From Massilia atriviolacea (GTDB lineage: Bacteria > Pseudomonadota > Gammaproteobacteria > Burkholderiales > Burkholderiaceae_D), in NCBI RefSeq assembly GCF_003953935.1, contig NZ_RXLQ01000003.1, positions 434,001-498,000 on the forward strand: 64,000 nucleotides of DNA, given 5' to 3'. Numbering within the stretch: the first letter of the stretch is position 1; each line of letters opens with the position of its first letter. Both the position numbers and the translations under genes were made by a program. The notes under the pieces are model-generated. The model worked only from the letters and a program-made list of their open reading frames with translations. It was not told the DNA's origin and searched no databases. Below, one piece after another: positions 10,775 through 19,520 of this stretch.

Positions 10775-11212
10775 TCAACGCCGTGCTTCCTCCGCGCGCC
10801 GCAGCCACAGGCTGCTCGACCAGCCGCGCACGTCCCTGCCGTCGATGCGCGCGCTGACCTGCCACCAGTCGCCGTCGCGCAGGCCGGTCGTGGTGACCAC
10901 CGTGCCTGCCGGCGCCACCGCGATGCGCGGCGCGCCGATGCCTTTGCCAGCGCGCAGGTTCAGGTCGTCGAAGACGGTGTAGCTCACGCCCGCCAGCAGC
11001 GGCTGCGCCGTCGCGGCCATGACCGGCTGCGCCGCCGGCAGCAGCGACAGCAGCAGGGCGCCCAGGCCCCAGGTCCCGGCGGCCAGGATGCTGGCCGCGC
11101 GCAGGTTCGGGCGGCGCCACCAGCGCGCGGGCGTGAGCCACGCCGCCAGCACCAGCGTGGCGATCAGGCCGGCCGCATAGGCGAGCACGGTCAGGTAGGT
11201 GGCGCTTGGCAT
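10775..11212 (-). CDS. Membrane protein with bacterial SH3 domain
   Basis: 145 aa. ATG 11212 is preceded by AAGGAG. Two membrane segments (about 5-25 and 40-60) are followed by an SH3b-like domain at about 76-138 (DLNLRAGKGI ... GDWWQVSARIDGRDVRGWSSSLWL). SH3b domains often bind peptidoglycan or peptides, and by topology the domain is likely periplasmic. It is the last gene of the kinase/SEDS/FHA-like operon, 10 bp after the FHA-like gene, so a cell-wall-sensing or wall-anchoring role in that system is a reasonable inference. Confidence 0.75.
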   Translation of the reverse strand: MPSATYLTVLAYAAGLIATLVLAAWLTPARWWRRPNLRAASILAAGTWGLGALLLSLLPAAQPVMAATAQPLLAGVSYTVFDDLNLRAGKGIGAPRIAVAPAGTVVTTTGLRDGDWWQVSARIDGRDVRGWSSSLWLRRAEEARR

Positions 11213-11222
11213 GGCTGTCTCC

Positions 11223-12728
11223 TTATGCGTCGAAACGCAGCACATAGTGGCCCGCCACCAGATGGTGACCGGCGGGCAGCAGGTAGGGCTGGTCGGCGCT
11301 GGCCTCGCCGATGCTGGCGACAAAGGCGAGCTTCTCGTCGAGGTGATACAGGGCCTGGGTGGCGGACAGGCGGCCGATCAGGTAGCCGCCCGGTCCCGCT
11401 TCGAAGCTGAAGGCGCTGCGCGACAGGCCGATGCGGTCGGCGCTGGCGCTGTCGGCACCGCCGGCAAGGCGCAGGAAGCGCGGCGAATCGAGCACGCGCA
11501 GCGCGGCCAGCATCGGCGCGCTGCGTCCGAAGGCGAAGCGCGCACCGCCGGCCACCGGCTCGGCGACCGGGTGCGGCAGGCGCAGGATGGCGCAATAGCG
11601 TTCGGCCATGGCGGGAGCGACCGCCAGCAGGTCCACCGCGCGCGCGTCGGCCGGGGTGAAGGTGGCGGGTGCGGCGATCGGCTGGCGGCCGGCGCCGCTG
11701 AGCGCGTACAGCTGGTCGTCCGCATCGACGCCGACACCGAGCACCGCCGCTTCGCCTTCGCTTGCCAGCATCAGCGACGGGGCCAGGCCGATTTCCATCG
11801 ACACGGCGCCGGTATCGCGGTAGCGCGACAGGCAGGGCAGCGCCAGGCCGACCAGGCTGACCCGCTGTTGCGCCAGCGGGGCGTAGGTGGCGTCGCTGGG
11901 GGCCGGACGATGACTGAACGGCACGGCGGTGTCGCCGCTGTCGATGCCGGGGGTGGCGCGCGGCTTCCAGACGGCGGCCGGTTTTGCCGCCGGGGCGGGG
12001 ATCGGAGCCGAACCGCTGCGCCGTACACGCATCAGGAGGCGCGCCGCCGGGTCGCCCTTGGCGCTGGCGACGTAATGGCCGGTCAGCGCGTCGAGCGCGC
12101 AGTCGAATGCGCCCTTGGGCCGCACCTGTACCTCGATCGGGGCGTCGGGGCCATCGTTCACCAGCAAGATCGCGCCCGCCCCGCCGAACGGCCAGGCCGG
12201 CACCGCGTGACTGGCGCTGTCGGCGTCGTGGCCGATCAGCGCCAGGCGCTGCTGCGGGTAGATCGGGCATACCGCCTGCCAGACCACGCTGTCGCGCGAG
12301 GTCTCCACTGTATACAAGGGCTGTTCGCCGGCGGCCGGGAGGTAGACCGCGTGGCCGAACTTGACTTCGACCTGGCCCGGTTCCAGCGCATCGGTGCCGA
12401 CCACGTCGTAGCGCACGTCGTCGCTGCCGAGCAGGTCGCCGAAGTCCTTCTGGTGCAGGGCCGTGAGCGACTGCGCCAGGTCGCGCACGCGGGCGCCGCG
12501 CGTCAGGTGGCGGTCGTCGTCGAGTTCGTCCTGCGCCAGCATGAGGGTAATGTGGGAGAAGCAGCGCGTCGGCGCGCGTCCGCGATGCTCGCGCGGGGAG
12601 CGCTCCAGCAGGTCGCGCAGCAGGGGGCGGCGCGAGAACAGGGCCAGGCCGGGCGCCTGCCACAGCGTTTCGGCGTTGAACACATCGTTCACCTTGCCCA
12701 GGACTTCATGTTGGACGTAGACCGGCAT
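11223..12728 (-). CDS. FHA-like domain protein of the SEDS/kinase operon
   Basis: 501 aa; ATG 12728 has a strong GAGGAG site. The first 240 residues (MPVYVQHEVLGKVNDVF onward) match nothing I recognise; they are acidic and beta-rich with no signal or membrane segment. The C-terminal 110 residues (FGRSAPMLAALRVL, then SADRIGLSRSAFSFE and GGYLIGRLSATQALYHLD) follow the strand order and the GR/S..x/loop pattern of an FHA domain, although the Ser-x-x-His core is altered to SRSAF. The start overlaps the end of the SEDS gene by 40 bp. Predicted cytoplasmic phosphopeptide-binding adaptor; the domain call is by pattern and needs a profile search. Confidence 0.65.
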   Translation of the reverse strand: MPVYVQHEVLGKVNDVFNAETLWQAPGLALFSRRPLLRDLLERSPREHRGRAPTRCFSHITLMLAQDELDDDRHLTRGARVRDLAQSLTALHQKDFGDLLGSDDVRYDVVGTDALEPGQVEVKFGHAVYLPAAGEQPLYTVETSRDSVVWQAVCPIYPQQRLALIGHDADSASHAVPAWPFGGAGAILLVNDGPDAPIEVQVRPKGAFDCALDALTGHYVASAKGDPAARLLMRVRRSGSAPIPAPAAKPAAVWKPRATPGIDSGDTAVPFSHRPAPSDATYAPLAQQRVSLVGLALPCLSRYRDTGAVSMEIGLAPSLMLASEGEAAVLGVGVDADDQLYALSGAGRQPIAAPATFTPADARAVDLLAVAPAMAERYCAILRLPHPVAEPVAGGARFAFGRSAPMLAALRVLDSPRFLRLAGGADSASADRIGLSRSAFSFEAGPGGYLIGRLSATQALYHLDEKLAFVASIGEASADQPYLLPAGHHLVAGHYVLRFDA

Positions 12729-15079
12729 GGTTGATTCTCCTCGAATGATTGCGCACTGATTGCACTGAACGCTAGCAGGGGGCAGATGAAAAACAGCAGG
12801 TGGCTGCCGCCGGCCGACAGAAAACTCATGGGCTGGCCCATGATCGGGAAGATCGCCAGGTTGGTCCCCCACGACAGCAGAAAATGACCCAGCACGAAAG
12901 CCGCGCCGCCGCACAGGGCGAAGCAGCGGAAGCGCCACAGCCAGGCCTGGCGGAAGTCGCGCGTGCGCTCGCTGGCCCCGAAACAGCGCGCCGCCGTCTG
13001 CAGCAGCCCGACCAGGAACAGCGCCTGCAGCGCCCACAGGGCCAGGGCGCCCAGCAAGCCGTGGCGGTTCAGGAAGAAGGAGGGCGCAAAATCGTCCTGC
13101 ACCGCCGGAATATGCAGCGCGCTGCCGCCCGGCTGGCCCATGGCGCCCAGGCCCAGCCGGCTGTCGGCACCCCACCACGCGCCTTCGGCGATGGCGCGCG
13201 CGGCCAGCAGCAACTGCTGGCCGGTATGCGGGTGCCGGGCCGGATCGAGCCACACCATGAAGCGGTCGGCATAAAAGCCCCACTGCGCCACTTCGGCCAC
13301 GCCCGCGCTGCGCAGCCAGGCGATGCTGCCGGCGGCCACGCAGGCCGCGCCGAACAGGGCGGCGGTGGCGGCGTGCTTGCGGGTGGCCAGCGACCAGGCC
13401 AGGGCCATCGCCATGCACCACACCAGCAACAGGATCAGGGGCGAATAATCGTCCACCTGGACCAGGGCCAGCCCGAGCAGCGCGGCAAACAGCAGCACCG
13501 GCGCGGCCAGGCGCAGCCAGCGCCGCGCGGGACTCGAATGCTCCGGCATGTGCGCATGCCAGCCAAGCCCGATGGCCAGGCAATGCGCGCTCAGGGCGGT
13601 CAGGGCCAGCTTGGCAAATTCGACCGGCTGCAGGTCGAACACGCCGGTCTCGTCGCCGAAGACGACCTGCATCAGCAACGCGGCCAGCGCCGCCAGCGCG
13701 AACAGCGCGAGCACCCATTCGAGGCGATTTTGCGGCATGGCCGGCGCCGTGGCGCGCATCCGCAGGCGCAGGTGCGCACCGGCGCCAAGGCCGATCGCCA
13801 GCAAGGCCACCGATTTCTGGAAGTGGCGCAGCGCGGCCGATTCGGCGCCGCCGAAGCCCAGTTCGAGCTGCGCCAGCAGGCCCACCGCCAGCAGCAGCAC
13901 GCCGGCGGCGGTGGCAAGGGTCAGGCGCGCCGGCACCAGCAGGCAGCCCCACAGCGCGGCCCAGGCCAGCAGCATCGACCAGCCCACGCCCGGCGCGCTG
14001 CCGGAGCGCTGGAACAGCAGCGCGGCCACGCCGGCGACGCCCAAGAGCGCACTGGCGCCGGCCGCCAGCCGGATCGCACGCCCGGTATCGCGCATAAATG
14101 GCCAGGCTCCGCGCTGCCAGTTCACCCCCGCCGCCACCGCCAGCAGGAGGCACAGGCCCAGCGCCACCGTCCACGGGCGCCCGGACGGCAGCGTCCAGAT
14201 GCCGCGCTTGCGCCACTGCCACGCCACTTGCGGCGGCAGCAGCGCGTCGGCTTCGGCATACAGCGCCACATGGCGCTGCGGCAGCAGGTGCAGCACGGCG
14301 CCGTCGATCCGCACGCCCATGCGGGTGCGGCCGGCCACCAGCGTCTGCACGCCATCGAGCGCTTCGGCGCTGCGCGCCAGGTCGGCCTGTCCTTCGGGCG
14401 TCGAGATCATCAGCGGCGCGCGTTCGGCCGCGCCGGACAGCAGCAGGCCGTCGCGTGCGCGCGCGATGCTGGCGCTGGCGCCTTCCACATAAGCGATGCC
14501 GAGCCGGTTGCCGCAGTACAGATTGCCGCCGAAGCTGAGCGGACGCGCCACCGTCAGCGCCTGCGGCATGGCGCGGTTCCACAGCGCGATGGCGCGCGCG
14601 GCGAGGCCGGCGTCCGGGCAGGCCGCCTGCGCGCCGCCGTTGCGGTACAGGGTGGCGCCGTCGTAGCGCCATTCGGCGCTTGGGCCGGAAAAGGCAAGCC
14701 GGCGCGGGTCGGCCTCGCTCACGACAAAGCGCGCCGCGCCGATACGCAAGCTCTGGCCGGCGCGCAGCGCGGTCGACCCCATGCGGCGATCCACGCCATC
14801 GCGCTGGAGCAGCACTTGCTTGCCGGCGCTGACGTTGCTGGCCCACCAGCTGCCGTCGGCGGCGCGGCGCAGGCCCAGGTGGGCGTGGTCGGCCTGGGGC
14901 GCGGCCAGTTCGGCGCCGCCCACGGTGAGCGCTTCCCCGGGCCGCAGCGTCACCGAAATCCGCTCGGGCGACCAGGCCGGCGGCGCGCGCCACAGGCAGA
15001 CCAGCTGCAGCAGGCACAGGACCGCGAGCAGGGCGGCGGTCAGGAGAAAACCGGGAGAACGGCCGGCAAGGCGCATCAT
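12689..15079 (-). CDS. SEDS (RodA/FtsW-type) membrane protein with N-terminal FHA-like domain
   Basis: 796 aa, about twice a normal RodA/FtsW. One membrane segment (10-30) is followed by an FHA-like beta domain (about 40-122), a mixed region to 300, then roughly ten or more membrane segments. SEDS signatures are clear: DLQPVEFAKLAL (482-493), HIPAVQDDFAPSFF (656-669) where D662/D663 sits at the place of the catalytic Asp of RodA/FtsW, and IFPIMGQPMSFLSAGGS (743-759), matching the G-l-P-x-x-G-x-P-x-P-F-x-S-x-G-G-S signature. It should polymerise lipid II-type glycan strands or be a derived homologue. The start overlaps the kinase stop (ATGA). No class B PBP is next to it. Confidence 0.8.
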   Translation of the reverse strand: MMRLAGRSPGFLLTAALLAVLCLLQLVCLWRAPPAWSPERISVTLRPGEALTVGGAELAAPQADHAHLGLRRAADGSWWASNVSAGKQVLLQRDGVDRRMGSTALRAGQSLRIGAARFVVSEADPRRLAFSGPSAEWRYDGATLYRNGGAQAACPDAGLAARAIALWNRAMPQALTVARPLSFGGNLYCGNRLGIAYVEGASASIARARDGLLLSGAAERAPLMISTPEGQADLARSAEALDGVQTLVAGRTRMGVRIDGAVLHLLPQRHVALYAEADALLPPQVAWQWRKRGIWTLPSGRPWTVALGLCLLLAVAAGVNWQRGAWPFMRDTGRAIRLAAGASALLGVAGVAALLFQRSGSAPGVGWSMLLAWAALWGCLLVPARLTLATAAGVLLLAVGLLAQLELGFGGAESAALRHFQKSVALLAIGLGAGAHLRLRMRATAPAMPQNRLEWVLALFALAALAALLMQVVFGDETGVFDLQPVEFAKLALTALSAHCLAIGLGWHAHMPEHSSPARRWLRLAAPVLLFAALLGLALVQVDDYSPLILLLVWCMAMALAWSLATRKHAATAALFGAACVAAGSIAWLRSAGVAEVAQWGFYADRFMVWLDPARHPHTGQQLLLAARAIAEGAWWGADSRLGLGAMGQPGGSALHIPAVQDDFAPSFFLNRHGLLGALALWALQALFLVGLLQTAARCFGASERTRDFRQAWLWRFRCFALCGGAAFVLGHFLLSWGTNLAIFPIMGQPMSFLSAGGSHLLFFICPLLAFSAISAQSFEENQPCRSTSNMKSWAR

Positions 15080-16044
15080 GGCTGCGCGCCCGGCGCCAGG
15101 ACGGCGCGGATGGCGCCGATCATGCGGCTGACCTGCATGGCGTGGGATGGGCGTTGCGCGCGCTCGGCCTGGAGCAGGGTGCGCAGCAGGTGCAGCGCCT
15201 CGGATGCGCCGCCGTCGCCCTGGCGGCCGAAGGCGCGCGCGAAATGCGCCGCTTCATCGTCGTGCAGGGTCGGAGGAAGGCGGTTGCCGTGGCGTGCCAG
15301 CAGCATGGCCGCGCCTTCGCCGCGGTGTTCGCGGTACGCCTGGCCGCAGTCGCTGCAAAAGCGCAGCGGCAGGCCTCCCGTGACGAGGTAGTAGAACAGC
15401 GCCCCCAGGGCGAAGTAGTCGGTGCGGGTGTCGGTATGGTAGCTGCCGTCGGCATCCGGGAAAAACTGTTCCGGCCCCTGCCAGCTGGCCGTGCCGGCGT
15501 AGGTGCCGGCCCGGCCGTCGGCCAGCAGGCGGCTGGTGCCGAAGTCCGCCAGCTTGACGCTGCCGTGCCGGCGCGACAGCAGCACGTTGGCCGGCTTCAG
15601 GTCCAGGTAGGACCATCCGTACTGGTGCACCTTGGCCAGCGCCTGGTTGATCTGCGCCAGCCAGTCGAGCAGCTGCGCGTTGCTTATCGGCCGGCCGGCA
15701 TCGCGTTCGATGGCGATATGCCGCCCAAGGTCGGTGTCGAGCAGTTCGAGCGCCATGACCGGCAGGCCATCGTGTTCGCCGCTGTCGAGCAGGCGCACGA
15801 GGTGACGCTCGTCCCATGGCGCGAGCGACCGCAGGAAGGCGATTTCCTTGCGGGCGCTGGCGATCCAGCGTTCCTGCTGCAAGGGATGGGCGCGCGCCAT
15901 CTGGTCGCGGTTGACCAGCTTGAGCGCCACTTCGCCGCGCGGGCCCATCGCCCTCCACACGACGCCGTAGGCGGAGCCGCCCAACTGGCCGCACAGGCGG
16001 TACTGGCCCGCGCCGAGTGCGATGATCGCTTCCGCTGTTTCCAT
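15076..16044 (-). CDS. Serine/threonine protein kinase (Hanks type)
   Basis: 322 aa from ATG 16044 (GGGGGGACAGC upstream). Kinase motifs are complete: glycine loop LGGSAYGV (21-28), Lys42 in VALKLV, Glu67 in RKEIAFL, catalytic YLDLKPAN with D148, K150 and N153 (YLD instead of HRD), DFG at 167-169, WQGPEQFF in the activation region, and D..TDYFALGALFYYLVTG. No membrane anchor or PASTA repeats, so it is cytoplasmic. First gene of the operon kinase, SEDS, FHA-like, SH3. Likely phosphorylates FHA partners or the SEDS protein; the PP2C phosphatase at 7894-8877 is the natural opponent. Confidence 0.9.
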   Translation of the reverse strand: METAEAIIALGAGQYRLCGQLGGSAYGVVWRAMGPRGEVALKLVNRDQMARAHPLQQERWIASARKEIAFLRSLAPWDERHLVRLLDSGEHDGLPVMALELLDTDLGRHIAIERDAGRPISNAQLLDWLAQINQALAKVHQYGWSYLDLKPANVLLSRRHGSVKLADFGTSRLLADGRAGTYAGTASWQGPEQFFPDADGSYHTDTRTDYFALGALFYYLVTGGLPLRFCSDCGQAYREHRGEGAAMLLARHGNRLPPTLHDDEAAHFARAFGRQGDGGASEALHLLRTLLQAERAQRPSHAMQVSRMIGAIRAVLAPGAQP

Positions 16045-16118
16045 GCTGTCCCCCCGTGGCGCCGGCACCTGCCGTCAGCAGGTCAATAGCGGAGGGGGCG
16101 AGAAAGGGGCGGGTCGAC

Positions 16119-16146
16119 AAAAAAAGGGCACGATAATCTCGTGCCC
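16119..16146 (-). terminator. Rho-independent terminator of the glycine-zipper gene
   Basis: On the minus strand GGGCACGA/TCGTGCCC (stem 16126-16133 with 16139-16146, 5-nt loop) is followed by seven T. It lies 28 bp after the stop of the gene at 16175-16651 and separates it from the kinase operon. Confidence 0.85.
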
Positions 16147-16174
16147 CGGGCAAAACAGGAAGCGCTGGCCGCGA

Positions 16175-16651
16175 TTAACGGCCGTATCCGTGGCCGTATC
16201 CATGACCGCGACCGCGTCCATGGCCGTAGCCGTGGTGATGGTGGCGGCGGCCACGCTCGACATACACGACCGCCGGTGGGCCGTAGTAGCGCGGAGGCGG
16301 CGCGTAATACACCGGGGCCGGCTGGTAGTAGCTGCGCGATTCGACATACACGCGTGCCGGCTCGCGGTACGGACGCTCGTAGCGGCGCTCGTCGTAGCGG
16401 GTCTCGTAGCGCGTATCGTAACGGTTGTCGTAGTAGCCACGGTTGCTGTCGCGGGTGCTGACCGAATTGCCGACCACCGCACCGAGCACGCCGCCGACCA
16501 GGGCGCCGTTGCGCGATCCGGTACTGTGCCCGATGGCTGCACCGGCCACTGCGCCGATCGCCGTATTGACGCCACGGTCGCTAGCCATTGCGGTGGAGGA
16601 GAGGGCCGCTGCGGCCAGCATCACCGCACCAACAAATTTTGTATTCAACAT
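16175..16651 (-). CDS. Glycine-zipper envelope protein with Tyr/Arg/His-rich tail
   Basis: 158 aa from ATG 16651 with AAAGGAAA upstream. A signal peptide (MLNTKFVGAVMLAAAALSSTAMA) is followed by a glycine-zipper 2TM segment (NTAIGAVAGAAIGHSTG and ALVGGVLGAVVGNS), then by a long Tyr/Arg/Pro-rich stretch and a His/Gly tail (HHHHGYGHGRGRGHGYG). Such proteins are small periplasmic or outer-membrane proteins of the YMGG/SlyB-like group; the His-rich end could bind metal. It is a single-gene unit with its own terminator. Confidence 0.75.
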   Translation of the reverse strand: MLNTKFVGAVMLAAAALSSTAMASDRGVNTAIGAVAGAAIGHSTGSRNGALVGGVLGAVVGNSVSTRDSNRGYYDNRYDTRYETRYDERRYERPYREPARVYVESRSYYQPAPVYYAPPPRYYGPPAVVYVERGRRHHHHGYGHGRGRGHGYGHGYGR

Positions 16652-16865
16652 AGCGTTTCCTTTGGCCTCAACCGAGATCGGGATGATCACGCAAGCGCTG
16701 GGGCATGACTCCACTATAGTCCCGCTTCATGCGAACACCATTCTTAATACATAATCTTACAAATCCGGGCATCGTGTAACAAGGCCGGCCAGCGATCTTT
16801 CCCCTTGCGTATGCCGCCCGCCGCCCCATCTGATACCGGTTACCCTCCCGATTCCGGACTTGCCC

Positions 16866-17999
16866 ATGCATGCGCGCGCCATCTTCATCGTACTGGCACT
16901 TCTGTCAATGTTGCATGTGTATATAGGCATGCGGCTTGTTCCCGCCATCGATCCCGGGCCGCCGGGCGTGGCCGTGGCCATCGCGCTGCTGGCGGCATCG
17001 ACCCTGCTGATGCCGGCCGGCCTGCTGTCGGTCCGCTTCAAGCGCTGGCGCTGGTCCGACCAGCTGGCGTGGGCCGGCATGCTGACCATGGGGCTGTTCT
17101 CGTCGCTGCTGGTCCTGACCTTGCTGCGCGACCTGGCGCTGCTGGCGCTGACCGTGTTCGGCGCCGCCGGCGACCAGGTGGTGCGCGGCACGGCGATTGC
17201 GGTGCCGCTGGTGGCGCTGGGCGTGACCCTGGTCGGCCTGGTCAACGCGCGCCGGGTGGCGCGCGTGGTCGAGGTGGACGTGCCGATCGCCGGCCTGCCG
17301 CCGGAGCTGCACGGCTACTCGATCGTGCAGATCTCGGACCTGCATGTCGGCCCGACCATCAAGCGCGGCTACCTGAACGCCATCGTCACCAAGGTCAACG
17401 CGCTCGAACCCGACGCCATCGCGATCACCGGCGACACGGTCGACGGCAGCGTGCGGCGCCTGCGCCTGCACACCGAGCCGCTGGCGCGCCTGTCGGCCCG
17501 CGACGGCGCATTTTTCGTCACCGGCAACCACGAATACTATTCCGGCGCCGACGAATGGATCGCCGAGATGCGCCGCCTCGGCCTGACGGTGCTGATGAAC
17601 CAGCACGTCGTGTGCGAACGCGGCGACGCGGCATTGATGATCGCCGGCGTGACCGACTTCACCGCCCACCACTTCAACGAATCGCACCGCAGCAATCCGC
17701 GCGCGGCGGCGGCCGGCGCGCCCGCTCACGTGGCGGTGCGCATCCTGCTCGCGCACCAGCCGCGCAGCGCGCCGGCGGCGGCGGACGCCGGCTTTCACCT
17801 GCAACTGTCGGGCCATACGCACGGCGGCCAGTTCTTCCCGTGGAACCTGTTCGTGCCCTTGCAGCAGCCGTTCACGGCGGGCCTGAACCGCATGCGCGAA
17901 CTATGGGTGTACACCAGCCGGGGCACCGGCTACTGGGGGCCGCCCAAGCGCTTCGGCGCGCCGTCCGAGATCACGCGCGTGCGCCTGGTGACAGCCTGA
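16866..17999 (+). CDS. Membrane-anchored metallophosphoesterase
   Basis: 377 aa from ATG 16866. Four hydrophobic segments in the first 130 residues, then a calcineurin-like phosphoesterase domain with the full metal set: SDLHVGP (D158, H160), ITGDTVDG, GNHEYYSG, and SGHTHGGQFFP near the C-terminus. This is the YaeI-like architecture. Substrates of this branch are mostly unknown; phosphodiester or pyrophosphate hydrolysis of lipid-linked molecules (UDP-2,3-diacylglucosamine-like) is possible. Single gene between the glycine-zipper gene (divergent) and the M28 peptidase 76 bp downstream. Confidence 0.85.
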   Translation: MHARAIFIVLALLSMLHVYIGMRLVPAIDPGPPGVAVAIALLAASTLLMPAGLLSVRFKRWRWSDQLAWAGMLTMGLFSSLLVLTLLRDLALLALTVFGAAGDQVVRGTAIAVPLVALGVTLVGLVNARRVARVVEVDVPIAGLPPELHGYSIVQISDLHVGPTIKRGYLNAIVTKVNALEPDAIAITGDTVDGSVRRLRLHTEPLARLSARDGAFFVTGNHEYYSGADEWIAEMRRLGLTVLMNQHVVCERGDAALMIAGVTDFTAHHFNESHRSNPRAAAAGAPAHVAVRILLAHQPRSAPAAADAGFHLQLSGHTHGGQFFPWNLFVPLQQPFTAGLNRMRELWVYTSRGTGYWGPPKRFGAPSEITRVRLVTA

Positions 18000-18075
18000 C
18001 CGCAACCATCCCCGGCACGGATGGCGCAAATGCGCTATCGTTGGCATCCCTCTGCCATCTTCAAGGATTGAACGC

Positions 18076-19512
18076 ATGTCACGCACGCTCCGCCAGCCCG
18101 TCTTGTCCCTTCTCGCCGCCAGCATGATCAGTGGCGGCGCGTTCGCCGCCGCACCCGGCAACGACCCCGCCGCGCTGGCGAAGATCCGCGACACCGCGCT
18201 CGAAAGCGACTGGGCCTACGAGCGCCTGGCCGACATGACGGACCTGATCGGTCCGCGCCTGTCCGGATCGGCCGGCGCCGCCGCCGCCGTGACCCAGGTG
18301 GCCGACGCCATGCGCAAGCTGGGCGCCACCGTCACGCTGCAGCCGGTCAAGGTGCCGCACTGGGTGCGCGGCGAAGAAAAGGGCGAACTGGTGGACTATC
18401 GCGGGCGTCCGGCCGGCGTGACCCAGCGCGTGGTGCTGACCGCCCTGGGCGGCTCGTCGGCCACCCCGGCGGCGGGATTGGTGGCGCCGGTGATCGTGGT
18501 GCGCAGCTTCGACGAACTCAAGGCGCGCGGCGCCGCCGTCAAGGGCAGCATCGTGCTGTTCGACGTGGCCTTCGACCAGGGCATGGCCGACCGCGGGCAA
18601 GCCTCGCAAGCCTACCGCCAGGGCGCCCGCTACCGGGTCGGCGGGCCGCGCATGGCCGCCGAGATGGGCGCGGCGGCGGCGCTGGTGCGCTCGGTCGGCG
18701 GCGCCGACTTCCGCCTGCCGCACACCGGCACCGGCGGCATGCAGGACGGCGCGCGGATTCCGGCGGCGGCGGTGAGCGCCGAAGACGCCATGCTGATGGT
18801 GCGCCTGGCCGCGCGCGGGCCGCTCTCGATGCGCCTGACGCTCACGCCGCAGAACCTGCCCGACGCCGACAGTTTCAACGTCATCGCCGACCTGCCCGGC
18901 ACCGACAAGGCCGACGAAATCGTGATCGTCTCGGGCCACCTCGATTCCTGGGACCTGGCCACCGGCGCCCACGACGACGGCGCCGGCGTGGCCAGCGCGA
19001 TGGCGGTGATCGAGACGCTGAAAAAGCTCGACTACCGCCCGCGCCGCACCATCCGCGTGATCGCCTGGGCCAACGAGGAAAACGGCGGGCGCGGTGCGCA
19101 AGCCTACTACGAGGCGAACAAGGCGGCGGTGGGCAAGCAGATCGCCGCCATCGAAAGCGACTCCGGCGCCGGGCGCCCGTTCGGCCTGCGCGCCAGCGTG
19201 CTCGCGCGCGATGTGGCGCAATTTGCGCCGCTGCAGGCCGCGCTGGAACCGATGGGCGCCGGCGCCTTCCAGCGCGCCGATGTGCTCAGCACGGGCGACC
19301 TGCACGAACTCGAACAGGCGGGCGTGCCGAGTTTTTCGCCACTGATCGACACATCGACCTACTTCCACTATCACCATACGGCGGCCGATACGCTCGACAA
19401 GGTCGACCCGGAAAACCTGCGCCGCCATGTGGCCTTGATGACCGCCACCACCTGGTTCCTGGCCAACACCGACAAGCCGGTGGCGCGCTGGGTGGACGCC
19501 GCCAGACAATAG
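18076..19512 (+). CDS. Secreted M28 family peptidase (aminopeptidase-like)
   Basis: 478 aa; ATG 18076 follows CAAGGATTGAACGC. Signal peptide 1-26 (cleaves after AFAAA). A protease-associated (PA)-like insert lies at about 120-260. The M28 zinc site is present: SGHLDSWD (H288), GAHDDGAGVA (H299, D300), ANEENGG (E334/E335) and ESDSGAG, with a late YHHTAADTLDKVD. Predicted periplasmic or secreted co-catalytic di-zinc aminopeptidase or carboxypeptidase Q-like enzyme of the PGCP type. Convergent with the MBL gene ending at 19521. Confidence 0.9.
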   Translation: MSRTLRQPVLSLLAASMISGGAFAAAPGNDPAALAKIRDTALESDWAYERLADMTDLIGPRLSGSAGAAAAVTQVADAMRKLGATVTLQPVKVPHWVRGEEKGELVDYRGRPAGVTQRVVLTALGGSSATPAAGLVAPVIVVRSFDELKARGAAVKGSIVLFDVAFDQGMADRGQASQAYRQGARYRVGGPRMAAEMGAAAALVRSVGGADFRLPHTGTGGMQDGARIPAAAVSAEDAMLMVRLAARGPLSMRLTLTPQNLPDADSFNVIADLPGTDKADEIVIVSGHLDSWDLATGAHDDGAGVASAMAVIETLKKLDYRPRRTIRVIAWANEENGGRGAQAYYEANKAAVGKQIAAIESDSGAGRPFGLRASVLARDVAQFAPLQAALEPMGAGAFQRADVLSTGDLHELEQAGVPSFSPLIDTSTYFHYHHTAADTLDKVDPENLRRHVALMTATTWFLANTDKPVARWVDAARQ

Positions 19513-19520
19513 GCGACCGC

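Noticed and set aside
12729-15017. Open frame extending the FHA-like gene upstream through the SEDS gene on the same strand
   Set aside because: It is a frame-shifted shadow of the SEDS gene, rich in Arg/Gly/Ala; the FHA-like gene has a strong ribosome site and ATG at 12728.
6253-16044. Type VI secretion locus
   Set aside because: Kinase, PP2C and FHA proteins suggest it, but no TssA-M, Hcp, VgrG or ClpV gene is in the window.
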